Shown piece after piece: positions 46,101 through 58,100 of a stretch of 64,000 nt of DNA. Source of the DNA: Axinella damicornis (taxonomy: Eukaryota; Porifera; Demospongiae; Axinellida; Axinellidae); NCBI GenBank assembly GCA_963931865.1, contig OZ007505.1, positions 15,528,034 through 15,592,033 of the forward strand, in the 5' to 3' direction. A model generated the notes under the pieces. It saw only the letters and a list, made by a program, of their open reading frames with translations, searched no databases and had not been told where the DNA came from. A program made the position numbers and the translations under genes. The number at the start of each line of letters is the position of its first letter. The first letter of the stretch is position 1.

Positions 46101-49100
46101 CACTCCGGGGACTAATTTGCGTAACGCGATTATAACGGCAGCAAGGCAGCTACGTAGCTCGAAGCGCACACAGTACCGTTGAACGGTGAAGAGGGCTCAT
46201 CACATCACTGCCTATGAATGTTGATGTATAAGGACACAGTTGCGATATGGCTGGGACATCAGTGAAGGTACGAGACAGCAACTCACTGCCCCAGGATACG
46301 GACGCCCCATGTAGGAGAAAAGGCAGCGACAGTCCGACAACCGGGAACAAACACAACCGCTATGCAATAGCCTTGTTTACACTCGTCTGACTTTAGTACC
46401 TAGCGAGGTGTTTTCTAATCATGCGTCGAAGTTCGTCGCCGTTTGGCTGACCGAATTTCTATTGTTGCGTTGCATTTCAAAAATAATAATTTTTTGAGCG
46501 ACGCATAATTAGAGCGCCTACGATACATGTACACTGTATGTACAGTAAAGCACTCACTCAGTGTGGGGTATATGTACAGAACACACTTACTCAGTGTGGG
46601 GTATGTGTGTAGAACACACTCACTCAGTGTGGGGTATGTATAGAACACACTCACTCAGTGTGGGGTATATGTACAGAACACACTCGCTGAGTGTGGGGTA
46701 TGTATAGGAAATGAAATTTTGCGAGATTGTGAGTCGATCATTCCTGACCTCGTTCCCAGGCTGGGAACGGCTAGACCTGGAGCTGTATGACTGCTTCTCA
46801 CTGTGGTGGGTGTAAAGCAAGTGTCCGTGGTACATTGTTACACTTCTCCCCTCCCCTCCCACCCCCGATTTTCAAGGTCTCAATAATTGGTTTCCCTGTA
46901 TTTTAGAAGAGGACAACCTCCTACAAAGGACGAACTGTAACTGTGCCCAATGTGTCCTCTGTTGAGAGGTTTCATTCTTCAATCACACACTCATGTAGTG
47001 AATCTTGTGAAATTGCCAGAGCTGACTATAAGATTATTTGGTCTCTAGAATTCTGGGATGGGTTAAGTAATCAAGCTTGAGTCTCACCTTAGGAATTGTA
47101 GTAATGGTGTCATGTGTTTGAGTAGTGAATTAGCAGTGTTGTAGTCATGCAGTTGCATAGTGGTGATGTCCTGCAAGATAGTGCCAAAAGCTAGGCATGG
47201 AGACCTGGGGACGAGGTTATGTGTGAGGTGGTCAGCCAGAATACAGCGGGGAGGGTGAACTGCGTGGCTAATTTTAGCACTTGTAACTTTAATGACCCAA
47301 TAGGTGTACATAAGTATGTGACTCTCAACTCAGAGATACAAGATGGCATTTATCGCCACCTAATAAGCACTTCACCTTTCCAGATATACAAAATTGTTAT
47401 AAAATTTTTTTTGTATAACTTCACTAATTATCTCTTCATGTTCGAAAACTGAATGCTATCATGCTTAGCCATCATTATCAGCACTCAGGGCTGTGCATGC
47501 GAGATATTTGTACATGTATCTGATATTGGAGATGATTGTCCCATTGAATCCAAGAGTGCATGAGTGTCTTCAAACTGGCTTTCCAGGTTGTTGTATAGCA
47601 ACTGTGGCTCAGCAAACCATCTGTTATCTGACGTACTATGTGACATATTTGTACAATGTCGGAGTGGTCTGCTGTAACAGTCTGATTTGCATCCACGGCT
47701 GAAGAATCTCCGTTTGATGTAATAACCGAATGCTGAAAGAGGGAGGTAGGGAAGGAGAGGGAAGATGTAACCTACCGCTCCCTTTCTAGAGGAGACTCCA
47801 TACTTTAGCATTGTGAAATAGATTAACACCAGTGTGATCCCGAGTGTGATCAAAAGGCCAAAGAATGTGATCACCCTCAGAAGTCGAAGAATCTTTATTC
47901 CAACTCTCCTCTGACAACTTGAAGTGGTGTCATTGTTGGTGGTAGTTGGCTGCAGCAGGTGGGCCACTGTGACTATGAAACAGAGGACAACAGATACTCC
48001 AGTCGCTAGTAAAGGAATCGTGTCTCCTGGGCTGACAATAGTTGTAATAGTAAGGGGAATGACACTCATGGCAACCAGCTGGACGCTGACCATCAAGTGC
48101 CACATGGCGAAAGTCTGGATGATTTTGGATCGAGTGTTGTGTGAGAAGCAGCGGAAGAAACAGCTGCATAACTTGTCTATTGCTGCTGGGATGGGGACAC
48201 TGGTATCTTTGAGTATGCATGCAGCTATGATGAACTTGACCATCAGTGCAAGGGGCAGGAGCACCATCTTGGCAATGACTGCAGCCATCAAGTCTGTGTA
48301 CATGTCTGTGCTGTGAAGATCCTTGCACAAACTTGTTTTTGGATGAAGTATGCATGTTCCTGTCCTAGGGTGGCCAATGCACACTTCAACAAGAGAGCCA
48401 ATCAGAAACAGTGTATTGATAACAGCCAACCCTATGATGGTAGCCGAGTAAATAGGCGTGAGTTGATATGAAGAAATGGCAGTCTGCTTGAGTTTGTTGT
48501 AGCAGTGAGGAGCAAACTGTGCTGATACCATTACAACAAATATATTGAGGAAGATAAATACAAGCAGAAGTAAAACCCGAATAAAGTATGGTATATTGTG
48601 CCTGACACTGGGATCGTTTCCTTCTGTGATCCAGAAGTCATGTCTGATTGCGACATATCCTCTGTCTTCACTGTTCCATGATTCTGGTATCCCATGGGCC
48701 TTTGTATAGGCCTTGATCTGTTTGTGTATTTGTGTGTACAGTGTATGTGTGAATGTGGTGTGTGTATGTGTGTGTTGTGTGTGTGTGTTGTGTGTTAAAG
48801 GACCCACTTCAGGCTTTAATTATGTCCAAAGCTAACACCTATAGTCTTGCAGAAATAGCTACAGCCATGTGAGTTCAGTGTATTTGGACACATACCCAGC
48901 TCAGAAGTGAAGTCAAAGTAGTCTCCAGTTCACTGGAAGAGGGCATGCAAGGTAGTGACTCAGGACGCAGTGTAAGATCTATACTGTTGAACATGCTTGG
49001 TCCGATATTACTATAAATTGTGTAAAAAATAATGTTTTCAAAGGCAAGCAACTCATCAACTGTGAGCAGAGCTAGGAGGGAGGATGAAGTCCACTCATAC

Positions 49101-52100
49101 CACCAACACTTGTTACCGTTGCTGAATGCTGGTGCACCACTTTGGCCCTTGCTGTTACTACAGTCCTCAGACTGTATCTGCCTCACTTCAATACAGACTT
49201 TAATGGATATAGCTGGAGAGACAGTCCTGTGTAGCGGAAAGAATGCTTGGCGCAGTGCATAGAGCATCTGGGAATTGTTCACTAGAGAAGCCTCCAGTTT
49301 CCGATAGAGAGGGTAGAGGTAGCAGAAGTGGTCATCACGGCTACAGTAGGCCTGGCAACCACCAGTAGCCAGGCTCAGCAGTAGCACAGCAAGTATGATG
49401 GCACTCTGACTCGTCATCATCATCTAGCTACTTGCAACTGTGGAGAGCAGCTTCTTGTCTTAGAGTTCAGGTGGGGGCATTTTCGCATACCTTACAATCT
49501 ATGTAAGTATAAAGTCTTGTTGAAGCATCCCATCCAGAAATGAAACAGATAAGGTTTTAGGGATTTACTTTGTACTTCACGGGGGGGGGGGGGGGGGGGG
49601 GGGGATGCGAGGTTAAAGTAATGAATTCCTGTGTGTACATGTGGATGACTGAGTGTTACTATTAATGCTGATAGCCATAAGGTTATTTCCGTAACCATAA
49701 TATTAATATTGGGTAACCTTGTAATCTTTCATCGGTGCTTGCAACTTTGAACAAATTTTGATAGTCTCATTCAGCAACAAACTAGAGTAGCCTCCAGTCT
49801 CTGATAGAGAGGGTAGTGGTAGCAGAAGTGGTCATGATGGGTACAGTAGGCCTGTCTCATCATCATTGTCATCATCATCTAGCTACTTGCAACTGTAGAG
49901 AGCAGCTTCTTGTCTTAGGGTTCAGGTGGGGACATTTTAGCATACCTAACATAAACATCGAGTCTTGTTGAAGCATCCCATCCAGCAATGAAACTGATAA
50001 GGTTTTAGGGGTTTACTTTTAATGCTGATAGCTACATATAAGGTTATTTTCTGTAGCCATAATATTAGGTAACCTTGTAATTTTTTTCAGTGCTTGCAAC
50101 TTTGGTGTCTTGAGCAAAATTTAATTGTCTCATTCTAGCAACAAATACAAAAACTAACTACATCCATGTATACCCTCCCATGCACGTGAGCTGTTCAGAA
50201 ATGTTTCTTAAAACAATGCCTATAGCTGCTAGTGTGGGTTTGGCCAGTGCAGGGCAAGCTTAGATTTTCTTTTTACAAGTTGCAGCCGCACTCCTGGTAG
50301 CCTGTCACTGTGCAACTCACGGGACGTATCTGTATGTTGTTGGGGCGAGGCTGAGTGAGCCCCACAGAGACATGTAAAACATCTGTATGTCTGTATACGT
50401 GTAATAAACGCTTCTGCACTGCAGGAGTCACACAAGACATAGTTGTATGCATATTCAACTCCGCTGATAATTAAGCGAGTGTATTGCGCAAATGGTTTGA
50501 GTATGTAAGTTCAGAATATTCTCCAGGATCCTCTATTCACTTGTGGCCAAGTTATCCCACTGCATATCCTCTAGGATGGTTTAAGAGGCTCTAAGACTTT
50601 TACATCTAGGTGGCGTTCTGTCATCAGTTCCATCCAGTTGGACAAAACACCCACAATTGACGTGTGACAAAGAGAAAGTATTTTCTCGGTGGCAACAGAT
50701 GACTAGTTTACTTATGAAGCTCACATGAATATTCGATGTTCGACTATCTCATATATACACTGCCCAAAAGATACTGATTTTGTTGGTTAGCCCATGCGCA
50801 GCATTGTCCAGAAATACCTGTATACACATATAAGGATGTGGGATATGCTGTGTCACAGAATGTATGAGATTCTCCTTGTTGACAGGCATATGCTATGCAA
50901 GGTAGAAGTTCACTCAGTTGCGGATTATTTCCTAGAGATCGTGGCATTGCTGAATGCTTTACAAGTCCACTCTGTCTTTCTGGACAGAGCCAGTGTGAAG
51001 GTAAGGGGTCGGCATTATCTTGCTGATTTGCTTGCAATGGGGAGACAATCTCGACATTAGTTAAGTAGACATCAATTGGCCCAACACATCCAACTGAGAG
51101 CTAAATGACTATAGCAACACGACAGCTTACAGGTCACTCACTGGCTGTGCTAAGCCCTGACGTTTGGTTTCTATTTGCAGAGACCATGTGGGTTTATTCT
51201 ATGTAGTCTAGATATCCTCTTCTACTACTACATGTGGCCATGAAATCACATCAATAGTACTTTTCACACCTGATTCTAATTAATATATGCCAAATATGGT
51301 CTGTTTCTTTCAGTGTATTTGCCATGGTTTCAATCTGATGTCTAGTTTCTTCTACCAGCCCACCCAGGTGGAGCTCGTCCTGCTGATCTTCCGCCGTCTC
51401 ACTGAGGACATCCACACATTTCCCGAGGGACTCTCTACACTACGCAAGAGAGAGATGGTGGCAGCCCTCAACGAGAACCTGGAGAGGGTATTTGCCTTCC
51501 TCTTGCAAAACTTGGAGGTGAAATATGATGAGAGGGAGGGGTTGAGAGCAAAATGCACGATTACCAGCTGGACTTTGTGTAGCCTCATTCCCAGGCACCC
51601 CCTGTGCACACGGTGATGAAAAACCGCACATTCAAGGGGGAACCTGGGAACAAGGCCAGACTTTGTATACCGTTCTTAGGGAGATGGATAGAGGAGCATG
51701 TAGCTTTATTATAATTGGGATCAATATTGAGTGAATGATCAAATATACTATTCGCTGAACGAGAGAATTGTGGTTTTCAAATAAAACTGTTACTCTGGGT
51801 TGAGCATACTGGTGCATGCTGGGTCCTCAGCAGAGGTTGAAATAACATGCGGTGATCGGTCAATTTCCATGCATTTAGCTAAAATGACCGCACACTAATG
51901 CACTTGTTCGGTAGGCGTGACCAATCAACATGTGTGAATACAGTTACCTAAGTGCATGAGCCATAATGACTATACCTGCAGTGGTTCGAATCTGCCAATT
52001 TCTTTTTTATCTCTTTCTTTATGCATGAGTTCTAGTCAGCCAACCAACATGGATTTGTTGGAGAACCGGTGCCCGTCCAGTCCCGTATTTATAGGTAGTT

Positions 52101-55100
52101 TTTCCTGTGGGCACAGATGTCATGTCCTCTCCACTCTGTAGGCTCCTCTGTCTGATTACCTCCGTCCCGTTGCTCTGAGCGCCATCACTCGCTTCGTGGA
52201 GTGGGTGGAGTTTAACATGCTGCTCATGCAGGACTGCAAATTGCTGAGGCTGCTCTACACCCTCATCGGCTCAGAGGATCTGAAGACAGCTGCCTGCGAG
52301 TGCCTGCTAGTGATCCTGGCAAGAAAGGCAGGTGGTAGAAGAGGTCATGTGATATCGTTAATCTTAGCTTGTACTGAGGAATGATAGCCAAACTGTTCCT
52401 GTGTTGTTGAGCGCTTCAGTTCTGAATTAGGATTATGGTGGGAGTGGTTGCACTCTTTGGCCTAAACTTATGATGTTGCTAGCTTTTTAGTGAAAAACTG
52501 CCACTTGTTCGAGTGGCAACTCACTGGTAGGGCAAACTCACCTTTCAAAATGATGACTCGGGTCTTACTCTCACTTCATGGATACTCTGATTGCATCGAT
52601 CACCAGCCCATACTCGTAGCTTATAGCTCACCCCCAATTAATGCACAGTTACTTGACAAAACCAGCTCATAACGTTGTATACTGACAATTAAAGTTGAAG
52701 TAGCAATGGCAGCCAATGGGAGACAATAGCACTCATAACACCACCACCAAGGTGAGTTTCTGCAACCTATTATGTTTGGGTCAGTGCATGGCAGCGACTG
52801 CAATAGGGTAAAATTTTCATACCCCTTCCCACTGCATGCTGTGAGGTTGACACGGAACAAACTTTCACCTACCAGGAGTGTAAAGAGTATGGGTACAGTA
52901 TTGCTGGTCATTCATTCCTTTCCTTGTCCAATTACGTACGAACCTCCCTGCAATACCCGCACTGATGAACTTCATTTCCTTTCTCTCCAGGGTGACATTA
53001 AACGCACAGCAGAGGAGAGGACAAAACTTCTAGTTCTTCTCTCTAAAGATGCCCTTGATGTTATACTGCAAGCCACTGTGTGCGTTACACATTGTGTAGT
53101 AATTAAACCATATACACTCAGCAGTTACGTACTTCTGCTTACATGTATCAGGAGAGCTTCAAGGCAGTTGATTATTTATTGTCATGTCAATTCACAATTA
53201 TGTACCGGTAATTTAATTATGTCACCATGCATGTTCATAATGCTTCATCTTTCCAGTTTGTTTCCCCTCTACAGCAAGGCTGACGCTATGGGAGTTGATG
53301 AAGAGCAATACTTCTTTTTGAAGAGGGTCTGTCAGGTGCTTGTCCACTTAGGAACCTCCCAGCTGGCCCCTCTCTGGGTGAGTATCTGCATGGATTGCCA
53401 CCAGTCTGGTTTAAGCCAGCTGGCCCCTCTCTGGGTGGTATCTGCATGGATTGCCACTAGTCTGGTTTAAACCAGCTGGCCCCTCTCTGGGTGGTATCTG
53501 CATGCCACTAGTCTGGTTTAAGCCGGAAAGTACGTAGCATAATATTATACATGTAGTGTCTTAGAATGTAGTTGTACAAATTCCACCGATCAGATTACTC
53601 TTGCACTGGTGGGGTGGAGTAAGGTTGAGGGGCAGAGCCATATGACTGCTAGCGCACACACAGTAACTAGTGCACCTTGTATGTCAGTGCTAATGTCTGC
53701 CTTGTTGTAGTATATTGTAGCCAGCCTGTTACGTATTTCGTCGAAAAGGACCTCTGACTCGTGTGTTCTTTTGTTGATGACTGAAGCGCTAGTGTAGTTA
53801 CCGTTGCTATACTCTAAAACACTGAGACCAATGGGATCTACATGATTTAGATAGAAACCCATGAGCCCTTAAGTTAGTAGTGCCTCGCTGCACTCGGGAC
53901 GCTATAACCTAGAGCCCTCAGATTTCTAAATCGCATAGATCACTTGCAGTGTCTAACCGATTTAGAGTATAGCAACGGTAACTGCACTTCAGTTTACATA
54001 TGAGTCTGAGGTCCTTTGTGACGCAATAACAAGACTGGCAATAAGACTGACTATCATTTTAATACTATGGCAAGGCAGACATTAGCGCCGACATACAAGG
54101 CACGAGCAGTCATACCGTAGTCGCGCGTTATTAGGTGCATCTCACTTATAGGCGCATATTTGCTGTTAGGTGCAGGTTCAACTCTCGTCCCAGGTACTCG
54201 CTGTTAAGCGCTGCAGTCTTTTTTCAGAAACTCTGCCGTTTTCGATCATACGGAGTGGAAAACACAGCTATAATTCCAATTGAAGCGCACTTCCTATTCG
54301 AGGAATGTCATTATTAAAATATTTGTTATTAGGCGCATCTCGCTTATAGGCGCATATTTCCTTCCTGTGGAGTTATAGGCGCATGCGCGACTACGGTATG
54401 ACTCCGCCCCTCAACCTGACTCCACACCACCAGTGTATCATTGACCTTTTAGCTCCTCCCTCAAGCTCTTGTGTAGCCACTTGCACCTCCATGGGCCATT
54501 AGTAGCACCCTTGCTGTGTTCAGGACACTACAGCCCAGGTCCCAAATTGCATAGATCCCTTAGTCTCAGTGTTTAGCCTGTGTATAATGTATATAGAGAG
54601 TCCTTGCTAATATATAAGGTCGAAAGCAAGTGCCTGAGATTTACAAAACAATTGAGTTGTTAGGGGAGATGTACCAATCTTCTCTGAGCAGCTCAGATAT
54701 ATATACAAATAAATTCCTTGTGAGTACAATTGACACTCAAAACAGAAACTGGACTTCATCTTCGACCATGCAGTTACGTGTGCAATTGCAAGGACAAGTT
54801 GTTGTGTCTGCCCGTTTCAGTTCTTAGTGGGTGTGATCTTGTTCTTTGCCTCGTCACAGGAGCTTGTAGATGGGGTGCTAGATCTACTCAACCTTGATCA
54901 GTGTACTATCCTTGTGCTAACTTGAAGTACATGCATGAAAAGAGCAGGGCCACAGTGACAAGCCAACATATTCCTACATATTTGGTGCTCATAACAGGCT
55001 CAATGACTACATGTAAAACTTGCAGTTGTACGTTTCGTGAATCAATGTATGGCTTTCCATCATGCGAAGTAGCTTCCTACTTATCGGTAGAACCTACTCT

Positions 55101-58100
55101 TCAATGGAGTCATTCGATCACTACTGATTTCTTTCTGGCTGCTCCAAATGAGATGCATCTCTCTTAGATGATAGAAAGCACTGGAGGGCCGACCAAGCTG
55201 CGAGATACTCCTTGCAGATGTGGAGGTTGCTTTCCTCCATACCCCGGCTTCCTCCTGTGGAAACCTGGAATTGATGCATGCTGTCCTTCAGCCATGGTCT
55301 GAAGCATCCAATCGTAACTCCAAGGTTAGTTGAGGTTTCTGGTGCAACAATTGTCGCAATCTCCACTGCTTCAGACTGTTGAGATGGTGACCTTCATCAT
55401 CCTTAGTGTCACAGCACTGAAGTCAAGCTTGCAGAGCTTTCTCATGCATGCCTATCTAGCAAATTATAGCACACAAGAACGTAGACTCTGGATCACTATT
55501 GTCCGACTTTGAGCTTCCTCTCTCACTAGGCAAGTCTTCCACGTCACTGTTACTTGAATCTAGAGTGCTCGGGACGGCCTGGACATCAAACTTCCTTCTC
55601 TGACCTCCCAAGGGCTTTGCAGTGCTCGGTGGACTAGCCATATAGTAGCTACGTAACTGCAAGGAACAAATATTATTACACTTAAGTGCACCAAAATGGA
55701 TAGGGTGGGAAATTAAGACATTCTTCTAAGATTATCCATGGAGATTTTCTCACGGTATGACGTAAATCACACAACTTTACCAATAAACTTCACGACCTGC
55801 ATCTGCTAACCGTGTGCACTACTGTGGTAAAAGCTGGATCTACTTTGTTGACTCGGAGGTTGTGCAGTTTTGGGGGAAAGTTTAGCCTTGGCTCTGCCTC
55901 TGCCAAACCTTCCCATGCAGGATAAATTGCATGACTTCCGTGGTCGACCTAGTAGATCCTATACTTAGTAATTGCTGTATAGTGATATGTAGTCTGATGT
56001 GTGTTGATCAATCCCTCAGTTCCAGAACTCCAGTTTCACAAGACCAGACACGTTTGAGCTCTATCTTCAGGTGGTACTGGAGTTCACAAAATACCAGAGC
56101 CAGGTATGTAAGATTGTGGTGTGTACATGTTTGTGTACTGTAGGAAACCAAACAGCATGCATCCAGATGGACTCAGTGCTTGTAGGTGTTCAAATATGCT
56201 CTCAAATCTGATAAATATATTCGTGTTTCAACCAATATCAGGAAGTGCACTATTAAATAACTGACCACTAGACTCCGCATCCTCCCTTCCGAGTATAGGA
56301 TCTACATTTCAGAGTCAGTCACATGGAAGGGAGATGTAGAGCTGTCAGAGATTCGTTAGTGTATTATTGGTCAAAACACGTTTATAAGTTTCATGGCTTG
56401 CACATGTAGGCAATCATAAAATCGGCTGCATGTGCTAAGGAGACCATGGAGGGGCTTCAGTCAGTCTGCCAGCTGTATGGAGAATACCGATTAACCATGT
56501 TCCTAGAATCAACGAAGTTGAGTAATGTTCGTCGGTGGCTTTACACCTTGGATAGCAGGGATGTCTGTAGTCTAACTCATCCACCAACTATCCCAAGAAC
56601 TTGCTGTTTTAATCTCATTTCTCCCGTGCTGAATGTGAGACCTGCTTTATTGATTCTCACGTGGACGACCATTATGTCGTGTTCATTGTGCTCTCCAAAT
56701 GACTCTTAAAAATGGATCCCAAAAATGCCATTTAGCCATACTATGAGGTATCAGGTGGAAATTGCCAGTGAACAACACTGACGGTTATAGCTGTATTGTA
56801 CCGGTAGTAGCAAGTGTTAAGCCCTTGCACAGCACAGAGTTTCCATTGTGAATGTGCAAGTTGTCCATGTTGTATCATCTAGAAGTATAGGGGTCAACAC
56901 TGATGGTGATTAATGCCCACCTGAACGTACATTGTGCAGCTGCTGGCCCTGACCTCTGCAGAAGTTTGGCAGACATTTACCACCCACAACCACATCAAGG
57001 AGGACCCTGTGTTCCAGAATTTCCTGCCTGAGGTACTCAAAGTTGTCCAACAGCGACTTATCAAGGTGTGTACCTGACATATTTTGCCTTACGTATGTTT
57101 TCTAGACGTTCAGCATTTCCAGTATCTCTTGCTCTAATATTTGGTGAGGCAAATGTTAAAGACCATGTCATGTGTATAATATGTATGTACCTAACCTAAA
57201 GTCAGTGAACAGAAGGCACCAAGGGGTTTACGTTGATCGTCCATGCAGTTAACAAGAGACAAAGCTTGGAGGCGACACTATAGAGTGCCCAGATCCATCC
57301 ACCAGTAGCCCCACACTGCCATATTGACAAGAAGAGAAGGCATCCCTGCTAGCTGTGTACAGTGTGTAGTCTAGTTAGAGTCTGGATTAAGGTTACGGGA
57401 TACTCGTGCGCGCGGCGTGTGAAATGTATTGGGAAATGTATACTTAAGCTCGCTAACCAAAAATCTCGAGTACGAAGAGCGTGAGCAACTTGATTCTGGC
57501 GGTGGAGGTGCGCTGTCACAAGGCGCAGGGCATGACGGAAGCTTTTATCGATACGCTGTATAGCCGTGCAAAAACGAGCAGTTCAGTTCACCAAAAAGCC
57601 GTATTTACCGCTTTTCTCGAGCGAGACAGCAGATAAATTTGCCAGGGATTATACTATCGAAAAAAGCTTCCGTCATGCCCTGCACCTTGTGACAGCGCAC
57701 CTCCACCGCCAGAATCAAGTTGCTCACGCTCTTCGTACTCGAGATTTTTGGTTAGCGAGCTTAAGTATACATTTCCCAATACATTTCACACGCCGCGCGC
57801 ACGAGTATCCCGTAACCTTAAGAGGCAGCAATGTTTGCCATAGCTGGCATTTGAACCTGGCCATCCGGTTGTCCAATTATGCTGTCTCACCAAGTGATCA
57901 AACAGAATGAGTTATGAAGGCACCCCATAGTATGAGCATCAACTCGAGCTACTGACAACTCAGGAGCTATTAATAGAATCTGATGCAGCTGATAGTCAGG
58001 TACGTACCCTCTACAACTGGAGGTTGTACAGTGGTAGCTTTGACAATCCATTTTTTGCAGCTTGGTGATCCTACACAGCACAATCACATCAGCTCAGAGT

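Noticed and set aside
51982..51996. GGTTCGAATC, a tRNA B-box-like string
   Set aside because: No A box, acceptor stem or anticodon arm can be folded around it.
54861..54905. Possible exportin-5 micro-exon ELVDG(VLDLLNLDQ)
   Set aside because: Acceptor is good, but the longer version breaks phase; the 5-codon version (donor GTGCTA) fits phase yet is too short to support without cDNA.
56410..56709. Possible extra exportin-5 exon (AIIKSAACAKETMEGLQS..) after a TGTAG acceptor
   Set aside because: Exon 9 joins directly and in phase to the exon at 56940 with family-like sequence (LLALTSAEVWQTF), and the candidate has no clear donor.
57566..57910. Open frame MQKRAVQFTKKPYLPLF.. and its twin at 45404
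   Set aside because: Both cross the centre of a palindromic MITE; the frame is a by-product of the inverted arms and differs at the insertion in copy 1.
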